A stretch of DNA of 64,000 nucleotides from Nocardia aurantiaca (lineage in GTDB: Bacteria > Actinomycetota > Actinomycetes > Mycobacteriales > Mycobacteriaceae): assembly GCF_009708175.1 (NCBI RefSeq), contig NZ_WMBB01000012.1, forward strand, positions 1-64,000, given 5' to 3'. The notes under the pieces are model-generated. The model ran no database searches, was not told the origin of the DNA, and saw only the letters and a list, made by a program, of their open reading frames with translations. This document shows positions 50,120 to 58,353 of this stretch, piece by piece. Made by a program: the position numbers and the translations under genes. Position 1 is the stretch's first letter, and each line of letters opens with the position of its first letter.

Positions 50120-51168
50120 GGCGTGCATCGCGCAGCGATTTCCATCGAGGTGGCGGCGGGGCGACGGATGGGCGTGTGAAGTCGGCGGCTTGGCGGCTGG
50201 CCCTGTTCGCCGGCGCCATCGTGGTGGTGCTCATGCTGGTGCTCACCGCGATCGCGCGGCCGGTGTCGGGAGAGACCGAGACCCATGACGCCATCTTCAC
50301 CGATGCCAACGGCCTCCGGGTCGGCGACGACGTGCGCATGTTCGGGGTGCAGGTGGGCAAGGTCAAGGCCATCGGCCTCGAGGGCTCGAAGGCGCGAGTC
50401 CGATTGTCGGTCAAGACAGATGCGCCCATCTACGACAACTCCAAGCTGGCCATCCGCTACCAGAACCTGACCGGTCAGCGGTACGTCGATCTGCAGCAGC
50501 AGCCGCGGCCGGGCAACCGGATTCCCGCGGGCGCGCGCGTCGGCGAGGACCACACGGTGCCGTCGTTCGACGTGACGCAACTGTTCAACGGCCTGAAGCC
50601 GGTATTGCAGACCATTTCTCCGGAGGCCATCAACCAGTTCAGTGCCAGCATGGTGGCCTTGATCGAGGGTGACGGCAGCGGTATCGGGCCGGCCATGGAC
50701 GCGATCGGGAAACTGGCGTCGTACGTGGACAATCGGCAGCAGGTGATCGGGACGCTGATCCGGAACATGTCGGATCTGTCGGACCGGCTGGGCGGCCGGG
50801 TGCATTACCTGGTGCCGCTGCTGAAGCAGTTGTCCGACGTCTTCGAGGCCCTGCGGCAGAACATCGGCGGCCTGGCGCGATTCGCCATGACCGCGCCGTC
50901 GGTGCTGCGGCCCATCGACAATCTGCTGCGTTCGCTGGGGATCGACAGCGGCTCCGATGTGGATGCCCTGATCCGCAAGGTCTTCCCCGACGCCAAGGAG
51001 GCGGTGGACGCCTTCGGCCGCCTGCCCGCGGTGCTGGGCGCGGCCGACGCGGCGCTGCCGACCGGCCCGAGCGGTTGGAAGCCGGTGTGCAGCAAGGGAA
51101 TCGCAGAGGTACCGCCGGTGGTCAAGGTGCTTCTCTCGGGACAGCAGGTGGCGATATGCAACGGATGA
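50116..51168 (+). CDS. mceB: Mce family protein, MceB position
   Basis: A 350-residue envelope subunit: N-terminal helix near 27-48, MCE domain with THDAIFTDANGLRVGDDVRM and GQRYVDLQQQPRPGN, then a helical domain. It ends with the two-Cys tail (PVCSKGI, AICNG) common to MceB-D proteins. Translationally coupled to both neighbours. Confidence 0.92.
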   Translation: MRRASRSDFHRGGGGATDGRVKSAAWRLALFAGAIVVVLMLVLTAIARPVSGETETHDAIFTDANGLRVGDDVRMFGVQVGKVKAIGLEGSKARVRLSVKTDAPIYDNSKLAIRYQNLTGQRYVDLQQQPRPGNRIPAGARVGEDHTVPSFDVTQLFNGLKPVLQTISPEAINQFSASMVALIEGDGSGIGPAMDAIGKLASYVDNRQQVIGTLIRNMSDLSDRLGGRVHYLVPLLKQLSDVFEALRQNIGGLARFAMTAPSVLRPIDNLLRSLGIDSGSDVDALIRKVFPDAKEAVDAFGRLPAVLGAADAALPTGPSGWKPVCSKGIAEVPPVVKVLLSGQQVAICNG

Positions 51169-52211
51169 GTCTGCCGCGTGTCTTGAACGGACTCGGCCGC
51201 AAACGCGATGACCGCGTCGTCGACGACGCGACCGAACAGAAGCGGCACCTGCGCAAGGGCGTCATCGGCGCGGTGCTGGTGGTGCTGGGCCTGGCGGCCG
51301 TCGGTGCGTTGTACGCGATTCCGTTCGGCAAGCACACCTACACCGCGGAACTGTCCGAGGCGCAGTCGGTCAAGGCGGGCGATGACGTGCGCGTGGCCGG
51401 TATCTCCGTCGGCGAGGTCAGGTCGCTGGAGCTGAAGCCGGACAAGGTCGTCATGCGCTTCACGGTGAAATCCGATGTCTTCCTCGGTGATCAGACCTCG
51501 CTGGACATCCGCATGCTCACCATTGTCGGCGGCCACTATGTGGCGGTGTTCCCGGCCGGGAGCCGGCCGCTGGGTTCGACGCCCATTCCGGCGGACCGGG
51601 TGCGCCTGCCCTACAGCCTGATCGAGACCTTCCAGGACGCGGCCACCCCGCTGTCCAAGATCGACGGCTCGACGCTGAACAGGAACCTCGCGGCGCTGGG
51701 CAATTCGATCGACGGTTCGCCCGATACCCTGCGCACCACGCTGGCCACGGTCGACACCTACGTGGACGCGCTGGACAAACAGCGCTCCCAGGTGTCGAAC
51801 GCGGTGGCCGTGGCCGATGAGTACGTACGCATGTACGACGGCGCGAAGACCGATCTCGGTCGGCTCATGGACAATGCCAATCTGCTCCTCACCGTGCTCG
51901 ACGACAAGCATGCGGAGATGGCCGAGGCCATCCGGCTGCTCAGCGACGTACTGGGCCGGCTGGGCGGTGCGGAGCCGGCCTGGTCGGATCTGAAGCCCAA
52001 GCTGACCGATGCCATCACCCAGCTCGAGCAACTCGGCCAGAAGTTCCAGCCGACCCTGACGGCTGCGCAGGATCTCCAGAAGAAGCTGTCGGACCTGGTG
52101 ATTCCGGACGGCGGGATGCGGATCGACCAGTCGCGGCAGACCGTGACGCTGCCGAATCTGCTCGTGGCGCAGCCGCAGGTGTGCGTTCCGGTGCCGGGGA
52201 AGGACTGCTGA
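51165..52211 (+). CDS. mceC: Mce family protein, MceC position
   Basis: A 348-residue envelope subunit with a helix at about 33-55 (GVIGAVLVVLGLAAVGALYA) and an MCE domain (SVKAGDDVRVAGISVGEVRS). A helical domain and a Cys-containing end (VCVPVPGKDC) follow. ATG 51165 overlaps the mceB stop by the usual ATGA; an ATG three codons upstream is also possible. Confidence 0.92.
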   Translation: MSLPRVLNGLGRKRDDRVVDDATEQKRHLRKGVIGAVLVVLGLAAVGALYAIPFGKHTYTAELSEAQSVKAGDDVRVAGISVGEVRSLELKPDKVVMRFTVKSDVFLGDQTSLDIRMLTIVGGHYVAVFPAGSRPLGSTPIPADRVRLPYSLIETFQDAATPLSKIDGSTLNRNLAALGNSIDGSPDTLRTTLATVDTYVDALDKQRSQVSNAVAVADEYVRMYDGAKTDLGRLMDNANLLLTVLDDKHAEMAEAIRLLSDVLGRLGGAEPAWSDLKPKLTDAITQLEQLGQKFQPTLTAAQDLQKKLSDLVIPDGGMRIDQSRQTVTLPNLLVAQPQVCVPVPGKDC

Positions 52212-53293
52212 TGTTCAAGCGGATGCTCGGATCGCAGGCGTTCATGTCGGTCGCCGGTGCGGTGCTGGTGGTGCTGCTGGCCGCGGTCGGCTACCTGCTC
52301 TGGTTCGACCCCATGAAGAAGACCGTCTCCTACTGCGCCATCATGCCCGACGCGGTGGGCCTGTACGCGGGCAACAAGGTGACCATGCGCGGAATCCCGG
52401 TCGGCACCGTGGATTCCATCGATTCCGACGGCACCAAGGTCAAGGTGAGGTTCTCGGTCGCCGCCGAGTACCCCGTGTACGCGGACGCCGCCGCCACCAC
52501 GGTCTCGGATTCCATTGTGGCCGATCGAGATCTGGCGGTGCTGGGCAGCGGCAAGAACCTGGCGCACTGGGATTCGTCGCAATGCATCACCAAGACCCTG
52601 ACGCCCAAGAGTATTACCGAGACCCTGACCGCCTTGGCCGATCTGTCCTCGCAGCTGCAGCAGGCGCAGGCCCCGGATGCTCTGGCGCACAGCCTGTCCG
52701 CCCTGGACTCGGCCACTCGGGGCGCGGGCCCGCAGATCAACGAGATCGTCAAGAAGCTGGGTTCGGCTCTGGCCCAACCGGATGCCGACATCGGGCACCT
52801 GGCCGGCATCTTCGACGCCTTCGCCTCGGTCGGTGAGAAGGTCGAACAGCATTGGGGCGACCTGCGCTCCATGCTGCTGCGCCTGGGACCCGCCCTGAAC
52901 AATGCCGGCACCGAACTGCTCGGTCCCGGTGCGAAACTCATCGATCGCCTCGGTGAGGCGCTGCCGATGCTCAATGATCTGGTCACCATCGCGGGCGACC
53001 CGATCATGCGCGCCCTCGACGACACCCTCCCGCTGGTGCGCCTGCTGCGCGCCAATGTCGGCTCGCTCTCGGAGGTCGTGCTGAAACTGCCGGTGCTGAC
53101 CAACGCGGCCCGGAACATCATGGGCAACGGCATCACCTACGGCTCGCCGCGTGCGGCGCTGCCCGCCCCGCAGGCCGAACAGGTCTGCGCCGCGGTCAAT
53201 GCCGTCACCGCGGGCAGCTGCACCGACGCCGCCGACGGCATGGTGCGCGTCCCGCTGGTTCCCCTGGTTCTCCAAATGGGAGGTGCGCGATGA
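52211..53293 (+). CDS. mceD: Mce family protein, MceD position
   Basis: A 360-residue envelope subunit: MFKRMLGSQAF, helix near 12-32, and an MCE domain with PDAVGLYAGNKVTMRGIPVG. The helical domain ends in Cys-containing EQVCAAVNAVTAGSCTD. Its ATG overlaps the mceC stop (TGATG). Confidence 0.92.
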   Translation: MFKRMLGSQAFMSVAGAVLVVLLAAVGYLLWFDPMKKTVSYCAIMPDAVGLYAGNKVTMRGIPVGTVDSIDSDGTKVKVRFSVAAEYPVYADAAATTVSDSIVADRDLAVLGSGKNLAHWDSSQCITKTLTPKSITETLTALADLSSQLQQAQAPDALAHSLSALDSATRGAGPQINEIVKKLGSALAQPDADIGHLAGIFDAFASVGEKVEQHWGDLRSMLLRLGPALNNAGTELLGPGAKLIDRLGEALPMLNDLVTIAGDPIMRALDDTLPLVRLLRANVGSLSEVVLKLPVLTNAARNIMGNGITYGSPRAALPAPQAEQVCAAVNAVTAGSCTDAADGMVRVPLVPLVLQMGGAR

Positions 53294-54423
53294 GAATCGG
53301 ACGTCGGCACATCACGATCGACACAGCGTCTTCCCGTCATCCCGGCGTGCCTGTGGTGGCCGGGATGACCAGGGGGCGGGTCAAGCGGGCCGGTGCCGCC
53401 GTGCTTGTGGCCGGGCTGCTGGCCGGGGCGGGCGGATGCGCCTTCGATCCGTCGGCGCTGCCGGTGCCCGGGACGACCATCTCCGGTCCGACCTATCGGA
53501 TCCACATCGAATTCGGCAATGTGCTGAATCTGCCCGCGAAGGCGAAGGTCGTCGCCAATGGCGCCCAGGTCGGGTCGGTGAGCGGTGTGCGCGTGGTGGA
53601 TTCGGCGCATGCCGGCGGTCGCGGCGGCTATGTCGTCGTGGACGCCGATATCTCGTCGATGGTGCAGTTGCCGGCCACCACGGTGGCCGAATTGCGGCAG
53701 AACACGGTGCTGGGCGACATCCACCTGGCGCTGACCACGCCGCCGGACGGGTTCTCGTCGCTGTTGCAGGATGGCGGGACCATCGGCCAGGACCACACAC
53801 GACCGCCCGTGCAGCTCGAGGACACCATGGCCGCGCTGGCCGCCTTCACCCAGGGCGGCGCGGTCAACCAGTTGCAGGACATCATCAACCGGTTCAACGC
53901 GGTACTGCCCCGCGACCCCGAGGAGACCCAGAGGATCGCGCAGAACGCGGCCGGGAACGCGGTCGATCTGGCGGCGAACCTGGACCAGGTCGACAAGCTG
54001 CTCGACGGCCTCGGCGTGAACGCCCAGGTGTTGCACGACCGCGTGGACTTCCTGGACCACGAGCTCAGCCCGGAGTCGGTGGACGCCATGACCGCGGCCA
54101 CCGCTTCGATCAAGGGCGTCACCCAGATCTTCGCGGTGCTGGGGCAGCTCGGCCAGTCGTTGGTGTGGCTGGCTCCGCTGGCCGGTGCGCTGGATCCGGT
54201 GACGCGGGCCTTCGCGCCGCTGGCGCTCTCGGGTCGCCCGCTGGATCTGTCGCAGCCGTCGAACCTGTCGGCACTGGTCTCGCTGTTGCGGGACAAGCTG
54301 ATTCCGTTCGTGGAGAACGGACCGAAGGTGAATGTCACCGGTGTCAAAGCGGATTCGGTGTCCGGCGACGACCAGGTCACCGCCATGCTGGCCGGGCTGC
54401 GCATGATCGGAGCGGTGCGATGA
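53290..54423 (+). CDS. mceE: Mce family lipoprotein, MceE position
   Basis: The lipoprotein subunit of the Mce complex. Two starts are possible. ATG 53290 overlaps the mceD stop by ATGA and gives 377 residues, but the first 25 (ITIDTASSRHPGVPVVAG in part) are translated from a dispersed palindromic repeat. ATG 53365, at the repeat's end, gives MTRGRVKRAGAAVLVAGLLA then GAGGC, an ideal lipoprotein signal with lipobox AGAGGC and Cys25. The MCE domain follows (LPAKAKVVANGAQVGSVSGV). Confidence 0.92.
   Translation: MRIGRRHITIDTASSRHPGVPVVAGMTRGRVKRAGAAVLVAGLLAGAGGCAFDPSALPVPGTTISGPTYRIHIEFGNVLNLPAKAKVVANGAQVGSVSGVRVVDSAHAGGRGGYVVVDADISSMVQLPATTVAELRQNTVLGDIHLALTTPPDGFSSLLQDGGTIGQDHTRPPVQLEDTMAALAAFTQGGAVNQLQDIINRFNAVLPRDPEETQRIAQNAAGNAVDLAANLDQVDKLLDGLGVNAQVLHDRVDFLDHELSPESVDAMTAATASIKGVTQIFAVLGQLGQSLVWLAPLAGALDPVTRAFAPLALSGRPLDLSQPSNLSALVSLLRDKLIPFVENGPKVNVTGVKADSVSGDDQVTAMLAGLRMIGAVR
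53336..53369. repeat. Palindromic repeat inside the 5' end of mceE
   Basis: GTCATCCCGGC (53336-53346) and GCCGGGATGAC (53359-53369) form a perfect 11-bp stem around GTGCCTGTGGTG. Same family as 7464 and 9759, but here within a coding region. Confidence 0.8.
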
Positions 54424-55376
54424 GGTGGGGTGCGTTGGCGTCGCTGGGCGGTATCGCGGCCGTGACCGTGGTGGGCGCGAGCTATCTGACCTTCGGCGTG
54501 GTGCGGGCGGATCCGTTCGCGCACTACACCGACGGCTCCATGGTGATAGCCGATTCCGGTGGCGTGGGTGTGGGTTCGCCCATCCTGCTCACCGGCATGA
54601 AGATCGGCACGATCACCTCGGTGGACTCCACCGCGCGTGGCGTCGAGGTGGGCTTCCGCATCGACGGCGACCGCAGGCTGCCCACCGACAGCGACATCAC
54701 CATCGAGCAGCTGTCCGCGCTGGGTGAGCCGTTCGTGGAATTCCGGCCCCGCACCGCGGGCGGCCCGTATCTGAAGGACGGTCAGCGCCTCGACACCGCC
54801 GCGGTGAAGTCGCCGCTGTCCATTCCCGAGGTGTCACGGCTGGTCAACAAGGTCATGAACCAGCTCGATCCGAAGGTGGCGGCCTCGCTGGTGAGCACGC
54901 TGGGGGTGGCCTTCCACGACACCGATTCGTCCATGCCGACCCTGACCCGGGCGGGCGATCTACTGGCCGCCGCCATTATGAGCCGCGAACCCAGAATCGC
55001 TCAGCTACTCAACAGCTTCCAGGTCGCGGCCTCGAATATCGATGGCATGAGCGAGGCGACCGCGACCGCGGCGCCGGCATTCGTCCAGTTCGAGCAGTCC
55101 CTCGAGGAACTCATCAATGCCGTCGGCAAATTGGTGGACCGTGCCCCCGGCCCGCAGGCCTATGTATCAGGCAACGGGTTGGCGCCCTTCCTGTCCCGGC
55201 TGACCGACTGGTTGCGGCACGCCGGACCCGAATTGCAGGCCCTCGCGCCCCAGCTGCGGCCGCTCGCCGATGCGGCGGGCACGGCCGGGCGGCAGCTCGA
55301 TATCAGCAGCTTGATCTCGCAGGCGCTCGCGTCCACCGGTGACGGTGCCGTGCGCGTGCAGGTCGGCGTGAAGTAG
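54420..55376 (+). CDS. mceF: Mce family protein, MceF position
   Basis: A 318-residue envelope subunit: N-terminal helix (LASLGGIAAVTVVGASYLTF), MCE domain (DSGGVGVGSPILLTGMKIGT) and a helical domain. It is shorter than many MceF proteins and lacks a long Pro-rich tail. The ATG overlaps the mceE stop (ATGA). Confidence 0.92.
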   Translation: MRWGALASLGGIAAVTVVGASYLTFGVVRADPFAHYTDGSMVIADSGGVGVGSPILLTGMKIGTITSVDSTARGVEVGFRIDGDRRLPTDSDITIEQLSALGEPFVEFRPRTAGGPYLKDGQRLDTAAVKSPLSIPEVSRLVNKVMNQLDPKVAASLVSTLGVAFHDTDSSMPTLTRAGDLLAAAIMSREPRIAQLLNSFQVAASNIDGMSEATATAAPAFVQFEQSLEELINAVGKLVDRAPGPQAYVSGNGLAPFLSRLTDWLRHAGPELQALAPQLRPLADAAGTAGRQLDISSLISQALASTGDGAVRVQVGVK

Positions 55377-55399
55377 CAGTATCAGCAAGGAGCAGACCC

Positions 55400-55981
55400 A
55401 TGTCTCAGAACACCGAACCCACACCGCCGGTCGATCCGGACCCGGCGCCGGCCCGGGGCAAGACGGTGCAGCTGAAGGTCTCGACCCTGGTGACCGCCGT
55501 CGCGGCGGTGCTGCTCGTCGGCGCCCTGGTGACCGTCACCGTCCTGTGGCAATCCGCTCGCGGTGACCTGAGTGACCGCGACGGCCAGGCCGCCAATGAC
55601 AAGCGCGCCGAGCAGGTGGCCTCGAACTACGCCATGGGCGCCGCCGATCTCGACTACTCCGACTTCAACGCCTGGACCGCGCGTCTGAAGTCCAACACCA
55701 CAGCGGCCTTGGCGAGCAAGTTCGACGCCACCTCCTCGAAGCTCCAGGAGATCCTCGTTCCGCTGAAGTGGACCTCGAGCCCGACCCTGCTCAGCTCACA
55801 GGTCATCACCCGGGACAACGGCGTCTACAAGGTGAACGTCTATCTGAACGTCAACTCCACCAACGCTCAGAACCCCGACGGCGTCCTCACCACCATCTAC
55901 TACACGGTGAACGTGGACCCGAAGAGCGACTGGAAGGTCACCGACGTCGGAGGCATCGACCTCCCGCTGCCCAAGCGGTAG
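55400..55981 (+). CDS. Mce-associated membrane protein
   Basis: A 193-residue protein: Pro-rich cytoplasmic tail, one helix (LVTAVAAVLLVGALVTVTVL near 31-50) and an outer domain. DYSDFNAWTARLKSNTTAAL and TIYYTVNVDPKSDWKVTDVG match the Mas/Mce-associated family with an NTF2-like fold. CAAGGAG precedes the ATG. Such proteins stabilise or accompany Mce complexes. Last gene of the operon. Confidence 0.88.
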   Translation: MSQNTEPTPPVDPDPAPARGKTVQLKVSTLVTAVAAVLLVGALVTVTVLWQSARGDLSDRDGQAANDKRAEQVASNYAMGAADLDYSDFNAWTARLKSNTTAALASKFDATSSKLQEILVPLKWTSSPTLLSSQVITRDNGVYKVNVYLNVNSTNAQNPDGVLTTIYYTVNVDPKSDWKVTDVGGIDLPLPKR

Positions 55982-56038
55982 TCGTTTTCGGGGCGCGGAT
56001 GGCCGGCTGCCGAGCCCATCGCGCGGAAATGGTGGCGG

Positions 56039-56215
56039 TCACAAGGATTCGAACGTCGGCGGCGGATGTCGGGAGATCAGCGGCTCGGGCGCGTCCGCGA
56101 ACGTGAGACCGACGAGCAGCGCCGCCGCGGCGACAGCCGCCGCGAGGACCCTCCTCGAGCACGCACGCCTTCGACCGTGCGAGCGCGATGCCGGGGTTGC
56201 GCACTCGATCATGGG
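56039..56215 (-). CDS. Possible small secreted peptide
   Basis: A 58-residue frame in an otherwise empty 290-base gap. RRRACSRRVLAAAVAAAALL then VGLTFADA resembles a signal peptide followed by a 16-residue mature part (PEPLISRHPPPTFESL). No clear Shine-Dalgarno. Ala-rich frames arise by chance in GC-rich DNA, so this is weak. Confidence 0.25.
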   Translation of the reverse strand, partial: PMIECATPASRSHGRRRACSRRVLAAAVAAAALLVGLTFADAPEPLISRHPPPTFESL

Positions 56216-56271
56216 GCAGACTGTATTGCGCACGAACACAAGGCATGTCGTCCCGACAGGAGGAGTCCGGC

Positions 56272-57141
56272 GTGGAACTGGGCCTGCACTATTGGAGTTA
56301 CTCGCAACCCCCCGAAGCCGACCGGATCGCGCTGACCCTGGCGCATACCGCCCGCATCGCCGAGCAGGCCGGTTTCGCGCAGTTCACGGTCATGGACCAC
56401 TACTTCCAGATGGAGCATCGCGGCACCGCCGACGAACCCATGCTGGAGGGCTACACCACCCTCGGTTACGTGGCCGCGCTGACCGAGCGCATGCGGCTGG
56501 GACTACTGGTGACCGGCGTGATGTACCGGTACCCCGGCCTGCTGGCGAAGATCGTCACCACCCTGGACGTGCTGTCGGGCGGCCGGGCCGAACTGGGCAT
56601 CGGCGCGTCCTGGTACGAGCGGGAGCAGCGCGCGCTCGGCGTGCCGGTCGTGCCGATGGCCGAGCGGTTCGCGCGGCTCGAGGAGACGTTGCAGATCTGC
56701 CTGCAGATGTGGGGTCCGGACAACGGGCCGTACAAGGGCGAGTACCACCAGCTGGCCGAGACCCTCTGCGTGCCCGCGCCTTTGAGCCGGCCGCGGCCCC
56801 CCATCCGCATCGGCGGCGGTGGTGAGCGCAAGACGCTGCTGCTGGTGGCGCGCTACGCGGACGCCTGCAATCTCTTCGCGAGCGGCGCCGAGGAGGTCGC
56901 GGCCAAACTGGCGGTGCTGCGGGCGCATTGCGAGGCCGAGGGCCGCGACTACGATGCCATCCGCAAGACCGCGGTGTACGTGGCCCCCGACGTCCTCGAC
57001 AATCCGGAGCGGGTTGTCCGGGACGCCGAACAGTTGGCCGCACTGGGCATCACCGAACTGGATTTCATGCCCGATCGAGACCCTGTCGTGTATGCGACCG
57101 AGTTCTCCGAACGCCTGCTTCCGCGTCTGACGGCCATATGA
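56272..57141 (+). CDS. LLM class F420-dependent oxidoreductase
   Basis: A 289-residue luciferase-like (beta/alpha)8 enzyme, probably using coenzyme F420. Motifs are YTTLGYVAALTERMRLGLLV, TTLDVLSGGRAELGIGASWY and PPIRIGGGGERKTLLLVARY, the sugar-phosphate-binding loop. The substrate is unknown. CAGGAGGAG precedes GTG 56272, and the product begins MELGLHYWSYS. Upstream frame is not conserved-looking. Confidence 0.92.
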   Translation: MELGLHYWSYSQPPEADRIALTLAHTARIAEQAGFAQFTVMDHYFQMEHRGTADEPMLEGYTTLGYVAALTERMRLGLLVTGVMYRYPGLLAKIVTTLDVLSGGRAELGIGASWYEREQRALGVPVVPMAERFARLEETLQICLQMWGPDNGPYKGEYHQLAETLCVPAPLSRPRPPIRIGGGGERKTLLLVARYADACNLFASGAEEVAAKLAVLRAHCEAEGRDYDAIRKTAVYVAPDVLDNPERVVRDAEQLAALGITELDFMPDRDPVVYATEFSERLLPRLTAI

Positions 57142-57192
57142 CCGGTTCGGTTCGGTATCATCGCGCGCGCTGACGAACACCTGGAGGACACC

Positions 57193-57999
57193 GTGCCCGC
57201 GAATCCCACTGCCGCCGAACTATTGGCGACCGTAGCAGCTTCACCGCGGGCGGTCGGTGCGCACGACAAGACCGCCTGGGTGGGCCTTTTCGCCGACAAC
57301 GGCAGCGTCGAGGATCCGGTCGGCTCGCGCCCGCATGTCGGGCGTGCGGCCATCGAGCGCTTCTACGACACCTTCATCGCGCCCAACGGCATCGTCTTCG
57401 ACGTGACCGATGACGTGGTGTGCGGTATGACGGTCTTCCGCGATCTGACCATCGCCACCACTATGTCCACCGGGGTCACCCTGCATGTGCCCATGCACCT
57501 GCGTTACGACCTGGCCGAGGTGGACGGGGCATTGAAAATCCTTGCCCTGCGCGCACACTGGGAGTTGGCGGGCATGATCGGCCAGCTCCTGGGATCGGGC
57601 CTGCAGGGCCTACTGGCCGGGGCCAAGCTGGGCCCGCAGCTCATCGGCAACCAGGGCATCGGCGGGGCGGTGGGCTTCATGTCCGGCCTGCGCGGGGTCG
57701 GCGCGGCGGGCAAGCAGGCCGCCGGGCGGCTGCTGGATGCCGTGGCCGCCGGTGACTCGTCGGGTGCCCGTGCGGTTCTGGCCCCGGTCCCGCGCCTGGA
57801 GTGGGGCGTCGACGGGGCCATGTCGCTGGAGGACTTCACCACCAGGGTGAAGGGTCTGCGCTGGGGCAAGACCATTGCCGCCGGTCACACGGTGACCGTG
57901 TCGGTGGAGACCCGCGAGGGCCACGGCATCGCCGAACTCGACTTCGCCGATCGTGGGCTGCGCATCGAGTCGGCGCGAATCTTCGTGCGGACGAGCTAA
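57193..57999 (+). CDS. Double NTF2-like (ketosteroid-isomerase-fold) protein
   Basis: A 268-residue protein. Residues 8-118 are SnoaL/NTF2-like (KTAWVGLFADNGSVEDPVGS, AIERFYDTFIAPN, HLRYDLAEVDGALKILALRA). Residues 120-170 are a Gly/Ala-rich, weakly amphipathic linker (LLGSGLQGLLAGAKLGPQLI). Residues 172-268 read like a second, diverged NTF2-like unit (RLLDAVAAGDSSGARAVLAP, GIAELDFADRGLRIESARIF). GGAGGAC lies before the GTG. Possibly a steroid or lipid binding protein linked to the mce operon, by position only. Confidence 0.8.
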   Translation: MPANPTAAELLATVAASPRAVGAHDKTAWVGLFADNGSVEDPVGSRPHVGRAAIERFYDTFIAPNGIVFDVTDDVVCGMTVFRDLTIATTMSTGVTLHVPMHLRYDLAEVDGALKILALRAHWELAGMIGQLLGSGLQGLLAGAKLGPQLIGNQGIGGAVGFMSGLRGVGAAGKQAAGRLLDAVAAGDSSGARAVLAPVPRLEWGVDGAMSLEDFTTRVKGLRWGKTIAAGHTVTVSVETREGHGIAELDFADRGLRIESARIFVRTS

Positions 58000-58187
58000 T
58001 CCCGGAGTCCGGCGATCTCCGCCAGCGGATTGCTCCCACTGAACGTGGTGCCCCCGGCCGCGCCGACGACCTTCCCGTGCACGCTGATCAACCACTGGCC
58101 GCACACACAGCGCAGGTACCGCACCCCGCGATGCGAGGAGACAGCAGTGGGGGAGGGCCAAGCGCAAGAAGGGCATTCGGCGATCAT
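57996..58187 (-). CDS. Zinc-ribbon microprotein
   Basis: A 63-residue product: AECPSCAW then VRYLRCVCGQWLISV give two CxC/CxxC knuckles suited to one zinc, with His and Ser/Thr-rich linkers. An earlier in-frame start at 58232 is possible. CAGGAT precedes the chosen ATG by six bases. Its last four bases overlap the convergent NTF2-like gene. No named family. Confidence 0.6.
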   Translation of the reverse strand: MIAECPSCAWPSPTAVSSHRGVRYLRCVCGQWLISVHGKVVGAAGGTTFSGSNPLAEIAGLRD

Positions 58188-58353
58188 CAGGACATCCTGG
58201 ACGCGCGGCCGCGACTTGACCATGATCGACACGCGGCAATCCGCAAATCAAGTGCAAGCGTGGGGCGGCGGAGCGGTCTCGCGCGACTCGCCGTGCATGA
58301 TTTGCCAATGGGCCCACCGGAACTCGAAGGCAGTCCGCTGATACACCCTGTGG

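Noticed and set aside
56039..56060. tRNA T-arm-like GGATTCGAAC
   Set aside because: No acceptor, D or anticodon arm could be folded around it on either strand.
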